64,000 nucleotides of DNA from Sphingomonas abaci (GCF_014199625.1 NZ_JACHNY010000001.1:992001-1056000); one strand, 5' to 3'. Shown: positions 54,756 through 64,000, counted from the stretch's first letter. A program made the numbers and translations. Notes: generated by a model from the letters alone, not told the origin.

Positions 54756-55280
54756 ATGTTCGGCAAACGAGCGGCGGCGGTGGTCGCGCGCGTGGCGATC
54801 CTCAGCGTCGCCCCCTTCATGCTCGGGGCGACCGGGTTCACGAACAATTTCGACCAGCGTATCCTGGCCGCCCATAATCGCGAGCGGCTGGCGATGGGCG
54901 TCGCACCGCTGCGCTGGGACCCGGTGCTGGCGCGGCGCGCGCAGCAATGGGCCAATTACCTGGCGGTGACCGGCCGCTTCGAACATGCCCCCGAGCGCGC
55001 CGTGAATCCCGATGGCGAGAATATCTGGGCGGGCAGCAAGGGCTATTTCATCGCCGAGCAGATGGTCGACGGCTGGATCCGCGAGAAGCGCTATTTCAAG
55101 CCCGGCAGCTTCCCCGACAACAGCACCACCGGCCGGCTGGAGGATGTCGGCCACTACACCCAACTCGTCTGGCGCGCGACCGGCGAGGTCGGCTGCGCCC
55201 GCGCGCAGAGCTGGCGCGAGGACATCCTGGTCTGCCGCTATGCCGAAGCGGGCAATTATGTCGGCGAGACGCCGTTGTGA
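54756..55280 (+). CDS. CAP-domain (SCP/PR1-like) secreted protein
   Basis: This 174-residue exported protein has a signal peptide (about 1-25). The CAP superfamily signature is complete: AAHNRERLAMGVAPLRWDPVLA, the His/Glu pair in FEHAPE and GENIW, GHYTQLVWRAT, and VCRYAEAGNYVGE. This is close to plant PR1 and eukaryotic forms, more than the short SCP-like bacterial group. Function in bacteria is not settled; sterol/lipid binding or envelope proteolysis has been suggested. It follows the L,D-transpeptidase after 82 bases on the same strand. The end overlaps the convergent gene at 55256 by 25 bases. Confidence 0.9.
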   Translation: MFGKRAAAVVARVAILSVAPFMLGATGFTNNFDQRILAAHNRERLAMGVAPLRWDPVLARRAQQWANYLAVTGRFEHAPERAVNPDGENIWAGSKGYFIAEQMVDGWIREKRYFKPGSFPDNSTTGRLEDVGHYTQLVWRATGEVGCARAQSWREDILVCRYAEAGNYVGETPL

Positions 55281-55750
55281 AAGACGCGACGCTGCTCCAC
55301 TCGGCAGCACCATAAAGGCCAAATCTCATTGATTGCCGCCACGCCAGCATTTGTCGGCTTGAGCATGTGCGCTTCGCATTGCGCCGGCTGGTATGTCTCG
55401 TCATCCACGGATTTGACGATGACCGGTGCATGTCCGAACTGGTCAGCTGTTATATCAACGACGAAATCTCCGGCTTGGACCCAGGCATGGCCCATCCATC
55501 CATCAGCTGTGAGCAAGCCGCAGGCCTCCTCCACGACGCCGGGTCCTGGCATCGGGGGCTGGCCGCTTCGCAGGCACGCCGCCAAGCCTTGATGGTGAAG
55601 CAGCTTCACCAGAAACATGCTGGAGCGAACACAGGTCCATCGTGACGGCGTGTTCGGCCAGGGCGGCCCCCAGGTTTGATGCCACCGCAACCAGTGAGGG
55701 TGTAAGAACGACCGCACGGCGTTGGCGACATCGTAAAGCATCACCCGCAT
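55256..55750 (-). CDS. Predicted Cys-His-Asp (transglutaminase/papain-like fold) hypothetical protein
   Basis: I do not recognise a named gene. The 164-residue product has no signal peptide. A possible catalytic triad is visible: Cys40 in RWTCVRSSMFLV, His88 in GWMGHAWVQ and Asp99 in FVVDITADQFG. The spacing and the GHAWV...D-x-TADQFG pattern resemble small transglutaminase-like or papain-like proteins. ATG at 55750 is preferred (purine-rich GGGGGCGG upstream) over GTG at 55762. It ends 25 bases inside the CAP gene's 3' end and lies just upstream of the GT4 gene on the same strand. Codon use is less GC-rich than its neighbours, suggesting recent arrival. Confidence 0.6.
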   Translation of the reverse strand: MRVMLYDVANAVRSFLHPHWLRWHQTWGPPWPNTPSRWTCVRSSMFLVKLLHHQGLAACLRSGQPPMPGPGVVEEACGLLTADGWMGHAWVQAGDFVVDITADQFGHAPVIVKSVDDETYQPAQCEAHMLKPTNAGVAAINEIWPLWCCRVEQRRVFHNGVSPT

Positions 55751-55774
55751 ATCCGCCCCCACGGCCCGACTCCC

Positions 55775-56782
55775 TCACCGCCCCAGGATCGACCGGTAGA
55801 GCGTCACATAGGCATCCGCCATCCGGTCGACGCTGAACCGCGCCGCCACCGCGCGGCGGCAGGCGGCGCGGTCGATCGTATCGATCCGCGCGATCGCGTC
55901 CACCGCCTGTTCGGGCGTGTCGACCAGGAAGCCGGTGACGCCATGGTCGATCAGCTCGGGCATCGACCCGCGCCGGGCGGCGATCACCGGCGTGCCGCAG
56001 GCCATCGCCTCGACCACCGACAGGCCGAACGGCTCGTCGAAATCGATCAGGTGGAGCAGCGCCCTGGCTCCGCCCAGCGCCCGCACCCGCGCCGCGCCGC
56101 CGACCGGTCCGTGATAGCGGATGTCCGCGCCCAGATGCGGCGCCACCTCGCGATCGTGATAGCCGGAGTCCTGGACGATGCCGTACATGTCCAGGCCATG
56201 GCCGCTCGCCCGCGCCGCCGCGATCGCGGCCGCCGCGCCCTTGTCGGGATGGATGCGACCGAAGAACAGAAGGTCGTCGCCCGGTTCGGGCTGGAAGGGG
56301 AAGTCGTCCAGCACGATGCCATGATGGATGGTCGCGGCATAGCGCAGCTCGGGGTGGCGGTCGGCGTCGCTGATCGCGACATAATGGACGCGGTCCTGAT
56401 AGGGCCGGTACATCGGCAGGATTCGGTCCGACGAGAAGCCGTGGATGGTCGTCACCATCGGCGTCGCCACCAGACCGGAAAAGCCGTGGGCGGGGAAATC
56501 GGCCTGGTTGTGGATCAGGTCGAACCGGTCGGCCTGTTCGAACAGATGCGCGAGATGGCGGAACTCCCAGACCTTGGCGTCGATCGCCGGGTCCTCGGAA
56601 TAGGGCGCGGGCACCACCCCGTCGAGCCGCGCCGCCGTCTGGCTGTCGAGCGTGGCGAACAGCGTCACGTCGATGCCGCGCGCGACCAGCGCTTCGGTCA
56701 GCAGGCTGGTGACCAGCTCCCATGGGCCATATTGGCGCGGCGGCGTGCGCCAGGCGATCGGCGCCAGCATCGCGATCTTCAT
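55775..56782 (-). CDS. Family 4 glycosyltransferase
   Basis: This 335-residue soluble GT-B glycosyltransferase begins MKIAMLAPIAWRTPPRQYGP with a Pro/Tyr-rich acceptor loop. The N-terminal domain has DLIHNQADFPAHGFSGL. The C-terminal donor domain has LLFFGRIHPDKGA and the EX7E-type motif EPFGLSVVEAMACGTPVIA, then GSMPELIDHGVTGFLV. The pattern (PPRQYGPWE...) is typical of GT4 enzymes related to sucrose/trehalose or lipid glucosylation, but the acceptor is unknown. It follows the GH13 glucosidase on the same strand by 16 bases, so they may be one operon for glucoside metabolism. Confidence 0.87.
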   Translation of the reverse strand: MKIAMLAPIAWRTPPRQYGPWELVTSLLTEALVARGIDVTLFATLDSQTAARLDGVVPAPYSEDPAIDAKVWEFRHLAHLFEQADRFDLIHNQADFPAHGFSGLVATPMVTTIHGFSSDRILPMYRPYQDRVHYVAISDADRHPELRYAATIHHGIVLDDFPFQPEPGDDLLFFGRIHPDKGAAAAIAAARASGHGLDMYGIVQDSGYHDREVAPHLGADIRYHGPVGGAARVRALGGARALLHLIDFDEPFGLSVVEAMACGTPVIAARRGSMPELIDHGVTGFLVDTPEQAVDAIARIDTIDRAACRRAVAARFSVDRMADAYVTLYRSILGR

Positions 56783-56798
56783 CGTCTATCCTTGTCAG

Positions 56799-58382
56799 TC
56801 AAAGCGGTAGGTGGAGGATCAGGCCCTCGTCGGCGCGCAAGCCCGCCGGGTCCGTCGCATCGTCCAGCGTCGAGCACAGCACGTCCCCCGTCCAGGGCAG
56901 GGCGACGGCCCCGCCGGTCAGGTTGAGCAGCACGCGCACCCGCTCGCCCGCATGGACCCGGTCATAGGCGAGGACGCCATCGGGCGCCTCCAGCAAGGCG
57001 ATCGCGCCGAGCGTCAGGGCCGGGCTCGCGCGGCGCAGTGCCAGCAGGCGGCGATACAGGATCAGCATCGAACCCGGATCGTCCGCCTCGGCGGCGACGT
57101 TGCGCGTCGGCCAGTCGTCGTGCAGCGGCAGCCAGGGCTCGACCGTGCTGAACCCGGCAAAGGGGCCGGCGTCCCAGGCCATCGGCGTGCGCGACCGGTC
57201 GCGACCGATGCCGATCCCGGGCTGGCGCAGATCCTGCGGATCGCGGATGCGGTCCGGTGGGATGGCGACCCGGCCGATCCCCAGCTCGTCGCCCTGGTAC
57301 AGCGTCGGCGTGCCGCGCAGGGTCAGCAGCAGCATCGCCGCCACCCGCGCCTGGCGCTCCCCGATCCGCGCGGCGATACGGGGCGCGTCATGGCTGCCGA
57401 TCACCCAATTGGGCCAGCCATAGGCCGGCAACGACGCCTCATAGGCCGCGATCACGCCACGCAGGCCCGCCGCCGTCCAGTCGTTCTCGATCAGCTGGAA
57501 GTTGAAGGGCAGATGCACTTCGGGTCGTTCGGGCGTACCGTACCAGCGGGCATGACGGTCGTTGGGCAGGAAGATCTCGCCGACCAGCAGCCGCTCGCCA
57601 TAGCCGTCCGCCAGGGCGCGCATCGCGGCGGCGATCGCGTGCGCCTCGGGCTGGTCGGTCGAATATAGCTGGATCAGCCGGTCGCGCTCGGTGCGGCCCG
57701 GCCGCCAGTCCGGATTGACCGGATTGTCGGGCAGCCCCTCGGCCTTGATGATGTGCCACAGCACGTCGATGCGGAAGCCGTCGACGCCGCGATCGAACCA
57801 GAAGCGCATCACGTCCAGCATCGCCGTCCGCACCGCCGGGTTGCGCCAGTTGAGGTCGGCCTGCTCCTTCAGGAAGGTGTGGAGATAATATTGACCGGTG
57901 GCGGGGTCATATTCCCAGGCCGGACCGCCCATGTCGCTGATCCAGTTGTTGGGCGGCCCGCCACCCGGCGCGGGGTCGCGCCAGATATACCAGTCGCGCT
58001 TCGGATCGTCGCGCGACGACCGGCTGGCCTGGAACCAGGGATGCGCGGTGGAACTGTGATTGGGCACGAAGTCGAGCAGCAGCTTCAGCCCGCGCGCATG
58101 GATCGCCGCCAGCAGCGCGTCGAACGCGGCCATGTCGCCGAACACAGGCTCGATCCCGCGATAGTCGGCGATGTCATAGCCGAAATCGGCCATGGGCGAC
58201 GGGAAGATCGGCGACAGCCAGATCGCATCGACACCGAGCGCGGCGACATGGTCCAGCCGCTGCGCGATCCCCGCCAGGTCGCCGATGCCGTCGCCGTCGC
58301 TGTCCTGAAAGGAGCGCGGATAGATCTGGTAGATGACGCCGCCCCGCCACCAGGGGGCCAGATCGGGATGCGGGTCGGTCAT
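56799..58382 (-). CDS. GH13 alpha-glucosidase (oligo-1,6-glucosidase-like)
   Basis: This 527-residue cytoplasmic enzyme has the four conserved GH13 regions: DFVPNHSS, DGFRIDVLWH with the nucleophile Asp206, GEIFLP with the acid/base Glu269, and IGSHDAPR with the transition-state Asp332. The start YQIYPRSFQDSDGDGIGDLAGI is diagnostic of alpha-glucosidases (MalL/AglA type). It should hydrolyse short alpha-glucosides; the exact linkage preference is not predictable. The Ca-binding Asp of DSDGDGIGD suggests metal dependence. It is upstream of GT4 on the minus strand and divergent from the SDR gene, with a 171-base gap. Confidence 0.94.
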   Translation of the reverse strand: MTDPHPDLAPWWRGGVIYQIYPRSFQDSDGDGIGDLAGIAQRLDHVAALGVDAIWLSPIFPSPMADFGYDIADYRGIEPVFGDMAAFDALLAAIHARGLKLLLDFVPNHSSTAHPWFQASRSSRDDPKRDWYIWRDPAPGGGPPNNWISDMGGPAWEYDPATGQYYLHTFLKEQADLNWRNPAVRTAMLDVMRFWFDRGVDGFRIDVLWHIIKAEGLPDNPVNPDWRPGRTERDRLIQLYSTDQPEAHAIAAAMRALADGYGERLLVGEIFLPNDRHARWYGTPERPEVHLPFNFQLIENDWTAAGLRGVIAAYEASLPAYGWPNWVIGSHDAPRIAARIGERQARVAAMLLLTLRGTPTLYQGDELGIGRVAIPPDRIRDPQDLRQPGIGIGRDRSRTPMAWDAGPFAGFSTVEPWLPLHDDWPTRNVAAEADDPGSMLILYRRLLALRRASPALTLGAIALLEAPDGVLAYDRVHAGERVRVLLNLTGGAVALPWTGDVLCSTLDDATDPAGLRADEGLILHLPL

Positions 58383-58553
58383 GCGCGGGCTCGAACTCCT
58401 GTGGCACCGGCGGGATAACGCCGATCGCGGCGAAAGGGCACATTATCGCTAATCGGGGTCAGCGGCGCAGGCATGGGCGGGAACACCGCGGCCACCCGGC
58501 CTTTCTGGCCACACCCCCAAAAAGCCAGGCCCCTCAAGCAGAAAGCCTTAGCC

Positions 58554-59411
58554 ATGACCGATCGCCCGACGCCACCCCAGCCCGAACAGCAGCAGCCGAT
58601 GCCCGGATCGACCGAGGCGATGACCCCGCGCCCCGATCACGGCGAGGACAGCTATGTCGGCCATGACCGGCTGGCGGGCAAGAAGGCCGTCATCACCGGC
58701 GGCGACAGCGGCATCGGCCGCGCCGTCGCGCTCGCCTTCGCGCGGGAGGGCGCGGACGTGCTGATCGCCTATCTGAACGAGGAGGAGGATGCGCGGGAGA
58801 CCGCACGGCTGGTGTCGGAGGCGGGGCGCGAGGCGATCTGCGTGCCCGGCGACATCAGCGATCCCGCCCATGCCCGCGCGGTGATCGCCCGGGCGGTCGA
58901 GGCGTTCGGCCGGGTCGACATCCTGGTCAACAATGCCGCACACCAGGCGACCTTCCAGGCGCTGGAGGACATCCCGGACGCGGAATGGCAGACGACCTTC
59001 GCCACCAACATCCATGCGATGTTCTACCTCGCCAAGGCGGCGGTGCCGCACATGGCCGAGGGCGCGTCGATCATCAACACCACCTCGATCAACGCCGATC
59101 AGCCGAGCGAGCAGCTGCTCGCCTATGCCACCACCAAGGGGGCGATCCACAATTTCACCGCGGGCCTTGCGCAGATGCTGGCGGAGCGCAAGATCCGGGT
59201 CAATGCGGTGGCGCCGGGCCCGGTCTGGACGCCGCTGATCCCCTCCACCATGCCGCCCGAGGCGGTGAAGAGCTTCGGGCAGAACGTGCCGCTCGGCCGC
59301 GCCGCGCAGCCGGCCGAACTCGCCCCGCCCTATGTGATGCTGGCCAGCGACGAGGCGAGCTACATCACCGGCGCGACCATTCCGGTCACTGGCGGACGGC
59401 CGTTCCTGTAG
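58554..59411 (+). CDS. SDR-family oxidoreductase (YghA/glucose-dehydrogenase-like)
   Basis: This 285-residue protein has a polar N-terminal extension (1-40, Gln/Pro-rich PQPEQQQPMP) before the Rossmann loop TGGDSGIG (48-55), NNAAHQATF, the catalytic Ser in NTTSINA and Y-x-x-x-K in YATTKGA, and NAVAPGPVWTPL. The N-terminal extension with PGSTEAMTPRPDHGEDSY is shared by the YghA-type group, often called general-stress or glucose/ribitol dehydrogenase-like. NADP/NAD preference and substrate are not known. The ATG at 58554 fits that extension. It has its own promoter region. Confidence 0.85.
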   Translation: MTDRPTPPQPEQQQPMPGSTEAMTPRPDHGEDSYVGHDRLAGKKAVITGGDSGIGRAVALAFAREGADVLIAYLNEEEDARETARLVSEAGREAICVPGDISDPAHARAVIARAVEAFGRVDILVNNAAHQATFQALEDIPDAEWQTTFATNIHAMFYLAKAAVPHMAEGASIINTTSINADQPSEQLLAYATTKGAIHNFTAGLAQMLAERKIRVNAVAPGPVWTPLIPSTMPPEAVKSFGQNVPLGRAAQPAELAPPYVMLASDEASYITGATIPVTGGRPFL

Positions 59412-59630
59412 GATAACCGACGCGCCGCCCGCGCCGTCCGAGCGACGGCTGGACCTTCGTACACCCGCCTACCACCCCGCCAGTCGCCGGGGCGGAGGCT
59501 GGCGGAGCGCAACGTCGGGGGCTCGCCACACGCTGGGCCTTGGGGGGGCAGCGCTCCCCCCTTGAAAAACTATCCCCCTATCAAGCCGCTATCGCTGGCG
59601 GCGGGCCGCGGCCCTCCCCATCTTCCGTCA

Positions 59631-60626
59631 ATGAAGCTTTCCTTTCTCGATCTCGTGCCCGTCGTCGAGGGCGGCACCGTCGGCGAGGCGCTGACCCGCG
59701 CCGCCGATCTCGCGCGCCATGCCGAAGCCGAAGGCTTCACCCGCTATTGGGTGGCCGAGCATCACGGCATGACCGGCATCGCCTCGGCCGCCACATCGGT
59801 GGTGATCGCGCATCTCGCCGCCGCGACCCGCCATATCCGTGTCGGTGCGGGCGGGATCATGCTGCCCAACCATGCGCCGCTCGCCATCGCCGAACAGTTC
59901 GGGACGCTCGACGCGCTGTTCCCGGGCCGGATCGACCTGGGGCTGGGCCGGGCGCCGGGCAGCGACCAGCGGGTCGCGCGGGCGATGCGGCGGACGCTGG
60001 AGACCGACGCCAACGCCTTTCCGCAGGACGTGCTGGAACTGCAAAGCTATTTCGCCGACGATGGCCAGACCGGCATCGTCGCCACGCCTGGCGCGGGCGC
60101 GCGGCCCGACCTGTGGATCCTGGGGTCGAGCCTGTTCGGCGCGCAGCTCGCCGCCGCGCTGGGCCTGCCCTATGCCTTCGCCTCGCACTTCGCGCCCGAT
60201 GCGCTGGACCAGGCGATGGCGATCTATCGCCGCGACTTCCGCCCCTCGGCGCATTGCGCCAGGCCCTATGCGATGGCCGGCTTCAACGTCTTCGCCGCGG
60301 ACACCGCCGAGGAGGCGGAGCTGATCGCCTCGTCGCAGCAACAGTCGTTCGTGGCGCTGCGCACCGGCAACCCGCGCCAGCTGCCGCCGCCGGTCGCGGG
60401 CTATCGCCAGTCGCTCGGGGCGCAGGGCAATGCGCTGCTGAACCAGGTGCTGAGCTGCTCCTCGATCGGCACGGCCGAGACGGTCGCGCGCGACCTCGCC
60501 GCCTTCGTCGAACGCACCGGCGTCGACGAGGTGATGGTGACCAGCGCCATCTACGACCAGGCGGCGCGCAAGCGTTCGCTGACGCTGACCGCCCAGGCCG
60601 CCGAGGACGTGAAGGCCGCCGCCTGA
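59631..60626 (+). CDS. LLM-class (luciferase-like) flavin-dependent oxidoreductase
   Basis: This 331-residue TIM-barrel enzyme begins [15 protein letters not shown]. It has [75 protein letters not shown], which is strongly typical of the luciferase-like group using FMNH2 or F420-like cofactors. Later [29 protein letters not shown] is also typical. The physiological substrate is unknown; many such proteins are annotated only by family. A GGCGG-rich 220-base gap separates it from the SDR gene. The stop is 37 bases before the end of the convergent histidine kinase. Confidence 0.88.
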   Translation: MKLSFLDLVPVVEGGTVGEALTRAADLARHAEAEGFTRYWVAEHHGMTGIASAATSVVIAHLAAATRHIRVGAGGIMLPNHAPLAIAEQFGTLDALFPGRIDLGLGRAPGSDQRVARAMRRTLETDANAFPQDVLELQSYFADDGQTGIVATPGAGARPDLWILGSSLFGAQLAAALGLPYAFASHFAPDALDQAMAIYRRDFRPSAHCARPYAMAGFNVFAADTAEEAELIASSQQQSFVALRTGNPRQLPPPVAGYRQSLGAQGNALLNQVLSCSSIGTAETVARDLAAFVERTGVDEVMVTSAIYDQAARKRSLTLTAQAAEDVKAAA

Positions 60627-60663
60627 TCCGACCGCCCCTGCGCAGGCGGGAGGACGGGGAGGT

Positions 60664-62079
60664 TCAGGCGGTCGCCGTCGCCGCCGGCAGCCGCAGGCGA
60701 ACGAGCAGGCCGCCCAGGTCCTCGCTCTCCTCCAGCGCGACGGTGCCGCCATAGATTTCCGCAACGTCGCGGACGATGGCCAGGCCCAGGCCGGTGCCCG
60801 GCTTGCCCGTGTCCAGCCGCACGCCGCGATCGAAGATGCGGACCCGGTCGTCGGCCGGGATGCCCATGCCGTCATCCTCGACCAGGATCTCGACGAAGCC
60901 CGCCTCCGCCGCCACCGTGACGAAGACGCTGCCGCCGCCATATTTGGCGGCGTTCTCGATCAGGTTGCCGAGCATCTCGTCCAGGTCCTGCCGCTCGACA
61001 TGGACCTGGAGGTCCTTCGGTCCCGCCACGTCGATGCGGACATGGCGATAGAGGCGCGCCACCGCGCGCTCGACCGATTGCAGGCTGGGCCAGACCTCGG
61101 CGCGACTGTGCGCCGATCCGCGCCGGCCGACCGCCCGCGCGCGCGCCAGATGATGGTCGACCTGGCGCCGCATCGTCCGCGCCTCGCGGATCACCGTCTC
61201 CGCCAGGTCGTCGGCCTGGGCGGTGGCCGCGTTCATGATCACGGTCAGCGGGGTCTTGAGCGCATGGGCGAGGTTGCCGGCATGACGGCGCGCCTCCTCG
61301 GCCTGGCGCTCGTTATGCTCGACCAGCGCGTTCAGCTCCTCGACCAATGGCGCGACCTCGTCGGGCAGCGCGCCGCCGACCCGCGAGCTCTGCCCGCTGC
61401 GCATCCGCACGATCTCCATGCGCAGGCGGCGCAGCGGCAACAGGCCATAGACGGTCTGGAGCCCGGCCAGCACGATCAGCCCGAGCGCCAGCAGCAGGAA
61501 GGAGCGGACCAGCGTCCGCCGCAGCGCCGCGATCTGCGCGTCCAGCCCGTCGCGGCTCTGCGCCACCTGGAAACGCCAGCGCACCTTCGACCCGGGCAGT
61601 TGCACGTCGCGCTCGACGATGCGCAGCTTCTCCTGGCCGAACTGGCTGCTGTCATAGGCATGGACGCCGCGATCCTGATGCGGCGCGCCATAGGCCAGCC
61701 GCCGGTCCCAGAGCGAGCGCGACGGGAAGGGCTCGCGCCCCTGCCCCGACACCTGCCAGTACAGCCCGGAATAGGGCTCGAGGAAGCGCTGGTCCGCCGC
61801 CTCGCGCGAAAATTGCACCTCGCCGATCGGGTCGATCTCGGCCGAGACGATCAGCGCGGTCAGCACATATTCGAGCTGGTCGTCGAAATTGCGCGTGACG
61901 GCGCTCGCCAGCACCCGATCGAGCGCGAATCCGCCGCCGGCCAGCAGCAGCGTGATCCACGCCGCCGCGATCAGGATCATGCGCCGCGACAGCGACCCCG
62001 TGGTGCGAGCGGGCGCGAAGGTCGGCGGATCACTCGGGCGCGCGTCGGCGACGGCGGGGTCGGTCACGGGATCGGTCAT
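60664..62079 (-). CDS. Sensor histidine kinase (PhoQ-like architecture)
   Basis: This 471-residue inner-membrane kinase has two spans (about 33-53 and 192-212) bracketing a periplasmic sensor domain of about 140 residues. A HAMP-like linker leads to the H-box NLAHALKTPLTV (His272). The catalytic domain has N-box ENAAKYGG, G1 DDGMGIP and G2 GTGLGLAIV. The ALKTPL version of the H-box is the PhoQ-type. The sensor domain has EPYSGLYWQVSGQGREPFPSRSLWD. It follows the response regulator by 13 bases, and a PepSY gene lies upstream of both. Mg or peptide sensing is inferred by analogy only. Confidence 0.92.
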   Translation of the reverse strand: MTDPVTDPAVADARPSDPPTFAPARTTGSLSRRMILIAAAWITLLLAGGGFALDRVLASAVTRNFDDQLEYVLTALIVSAEIDPIGEVQFSREAADQRFLEPYSGLYWQVSGQGREPFPSRSLWDRRLAYGAPHQDRGVHAYDSSQFGQEKLRIVERDVQLPGSKVRWRFQVAQSRDGLDAQIAALRRTLVRSFLLLALGLIVLAGLQTVYGLLPLRRLRMEIVRMRSGQSSRVGGALPDEVAPLVEELNALVEHNERQAEEARRHAGNLAHALKTPLTVIMNAATAQADDLAETVIREARTMRRQVDHHLARARAVGRRGSAHSRAEVWPSLQSVERAVARLYRHVRIDVAGPKDLQVHVERQDLDEMLGNLIENAAKYGGGSVFVTVAAEAGFVEILVEDDGMGIPADDRVRIFDRGVRLDTGKPGTGLGLAIVRDVAEIYGGTVALEESEDLGGLLVRLRLPAATATA

Positions 62080-62092
62080 CTTGCGGACAGGA

Positions 62093-62758
62093 TCAGGCGT
62101 CCGGCTCGTCCAGGCTGTAGCCGAGCCCGCGGATGGTGGTGATGACATCCTGGCCCAGCTTCTTGCGGATGCGCGTCACGAACACCTCGATCGTGTTCGA
62201 ATCGCGGTCGAAGTCCTGGTCGTAGATATGTTCGATCAGCTCGGTGCGGCTGACCACCTTGCCCTTATGGTGGAGCAGATAGGACAGGAGCTTATATTCC
62301 TGCGCGGTCAGCTTCACCGGCTCGCCGGCGCGCGTCACCTTGCCCGAACGGGTGTCGAGCCGCACGTCGCCCGCCGTCAGTTCCGACGAGGCATTGCCCG
62401 AGGCGCGGCGGATCAATGCGCGCAGGCGGGCGATCAGCTCCTCGGTCTGGAAGGGCTTGGCGACATAATCGTCGGCACCCGCGTCCAGTCCGGCCACCTT
62501 GTCGGACCAGCTGTCGCGCGCGGTCAGCACCAGCACGGGCGTGGTCTTGCCCTCTTTCCGCCAGCGGTCGAGCACGGTCAGCCCGTCGATCTCCGGCAAC
62601 CCCAGGTCGAGCACGATCGCGTCATAGGTCTCGGTCTGGCCCAGGAACAGGCCTTCCTCGCCATCGGTGGCGAGGTCGATCGCATAGCCCGCGCCTTCCA
62701 GCGTGTTCTTGAGCTGCTGCCCCAGATTGGGTTCGTCCTCGACGATCAGCACCCGCAT
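62093..62758 (-). CDS. OmpR/PhoP-family response regulator
   Basis: This 221-residue regulator has a receiver domain with the phospho-acceptor Asp51 (VLDLGLP), acidic pocket EDEP and conserved Lys101 (KPF). The C-terminal winged helix-turn-helix has VKLTAQEYKLLSYLLHHKGKVVSRTELIEHIY and EVFVTRIRKKLG. The pattern FDRDSNTIEVFV is typical of PhoP-like OmpR regulators. It partners the downstream histidine kinase. A 126-base gap separates it from the upstream PepSY gene, so it may have its own promoter or be cotranscribed with pepSY. Confidence 0.95.
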   Translation of the reverse strand: MRVLIVEDEPNLGQQLKNTLEGAGYAIDLATDGEEGLFLGQTETYDAIVLDLGLPEIDGLTVLDRWRKEGKTTPVLVLTARDSWSDKVAGLDAGADDYVAKPFQTEELIARLRALIRRASGNASSELTAGDVRLDTRSGKVTRAGEPVKLTAQEYKLLSYLLHHKGKVVSRTELIEHIYDQDFDRDSNTIEVFVTRIRKKLGQDVITTIRGLGYSLDEPDA

Positions 62759-62884
62759 TGTCCATCCTCCATGACCACGAACGACCGTCGTTAAGCCTGG
62801 CGAGGCGTGGAGGAAAGCACCTGTCGCACCGCTGAACCCGATCGACGGCGATCGTTCAGCCTGCAGGACGCGCGGAAGGCGGCA

Positions 62885-63178
62885 TCAGTTGCCGGTCTTG
62901 CCGATCACCTGGCCGGAGCGTTCGTCCACATCGACCCAGATGACGACCCCGTCGCGCAGGAACTTCATGGTGTAGGTGCCGCTGCGCGCGTCATAGTCGA
63001 AGCCGAGATATTGCGCGCCGCGCATCATCGGGATCACCCGCCGCTCGATCTCCTTGATCGACACCGACCGCCCCTGCCGGCGCGCATCATAGGCCCGCAT
63101 CTGGTCGCCGCGCGACTGGGCCGGCGCAATCGCGGGGACCGTGGCGGCCAGCAGCGCAAGGGGCAGGAGGATTCGCAT
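62885..63178 (-). CDS. Secreted PepSY-domain protein
   Basis: This 97-residue exported protein has a signal peptide (1-20, IAPAQ). The rest matches a single PepSY domain: VSIKEIERRVIPMM, AQYLGFDYDARSGTYTMKFLRDG, and VIWVDVDERSGQVIGKTG. PepSY proteins often act as inhibitors or sensors near two-component systems. It is the first gene of the minus-strand set with a PhoP-type regulator and PhoQ-like kinase, and is probably controlled by or accessory to them. Confidence 0.85.
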   Translation of the reverse strand: MRILLPLALLAATVPAIAPAQSRGDQMRAYDARRQGRSVSIKEIERRVIPMMRGAQYLGFDYDARSGTYTMKFLRDGVVIWVDVDERSGQVIGKTGN

Positions 63179-63277
63179 CGCTGGCCGCCATAGCTAGGGG
63201 GCATTGAACCGCCTGTGAATGCCTGAACATCGCGGTTGCTGTTGCCGGTCGGCCACAGGCACCTTAGGTGGCGGCGC

Positions 63278-64000
<723 letters not shown>

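Overview
The window is a high-GC bacterial chromosome segment, most probably from an alphaproteobacterium of the Sphingomonas group. This is an inference from gene content, since no database search was possible. The signs are four large TonB-dependent receptors, a class II DAHP synthase, a DUF6456 protein, a CsbD-like protein, a PEP-CTERM protein, and interspersed inverted repeats with a GCGAAGGC-type core. Coding density is high. I see no prophage, insertion sequence, integrase or CRISPR array.

Layout. 1-16 kb is rich in nucleotide-sugar genes: galU with a UDP-glucuronate 4-epimerase, a UDP-GlcNAc 2-epimerase, the dTDP-L-rhamnose operon (rfbC-rfbB-rfbD-rfbA) followed by a rhamnan-synthesis-F-like protein, then UDP-glucose dehydrogenase. 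Together they would supply UDP-Glc, UDP-GlcA, UDP-GalA, UDP-ManNAc and dTDP-Rha for exopolysaccharide or lipopolysaccharide. Housekeeping genes lie between them (FKBP isomerase, rpsU, cysS, M48 peptidase). 15.5-17 kb holds a class II DAHP synthase and tRNA-Glu(CTC). 17-25.3 kb has an acyltransferase, two TonB-dependent receptors (one behind a paired LacI-like operator, one behind a Fur-like box) and a class A beta-lactamase-fold protein lacking the usual general base. 25.3-28.1 kb has a GtrB-like glycosyltransferase that overlaps tail-to-tail with a methyltransferase/GtrA pair.

28.3-39.7 kb is mainly core genes: prfC, an aldose-epimerase-like protein, rpmI-rplT / pheS-pheT with a terminator between the pairs, an AsmA-like protein, a DapF-family epimerase, a DUF6456 protein and an XRE regulator. 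39.7-46.7 kb carries an MFS transporter, tRNA-Val(TAC), a diguanylate cyclase, a secreted GH51 arabinofuranosidase divergent from an FCD/GntR regulator with a palindromic site between them, and a secreted calcium-dependent phospholipase C-like enzyme whose start codon overlaps the stop codon of a TonB-dependent receptor. 49.6-55.8 kb contains another large receptor, a 559-bp divergent intergenic region full of dyad symmetry (including a perfect FNR/FixK consensus), and an envelope group: PEP-CTERM protein, L,D-transpeptidase, CAP-domain protein and a convergent Cys-His-Asp protein. 55.8-64 kb has a GT4 glycosyltransferase with a GH13 glucosidase, an SDR, a luciferase-like oxidoreductase, a PepSY/response regulator/histidine kinase operon, and the start of an ABC-F ATPase.

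The best candidates for something not yet described are the receptor-phospholipase C coupling, the regulatory region at 52.7-53.3 kb with the envelope genes beside it, and the beta-lactamase-like protein with an altered omega loop. None of these is proven from sequence alone.
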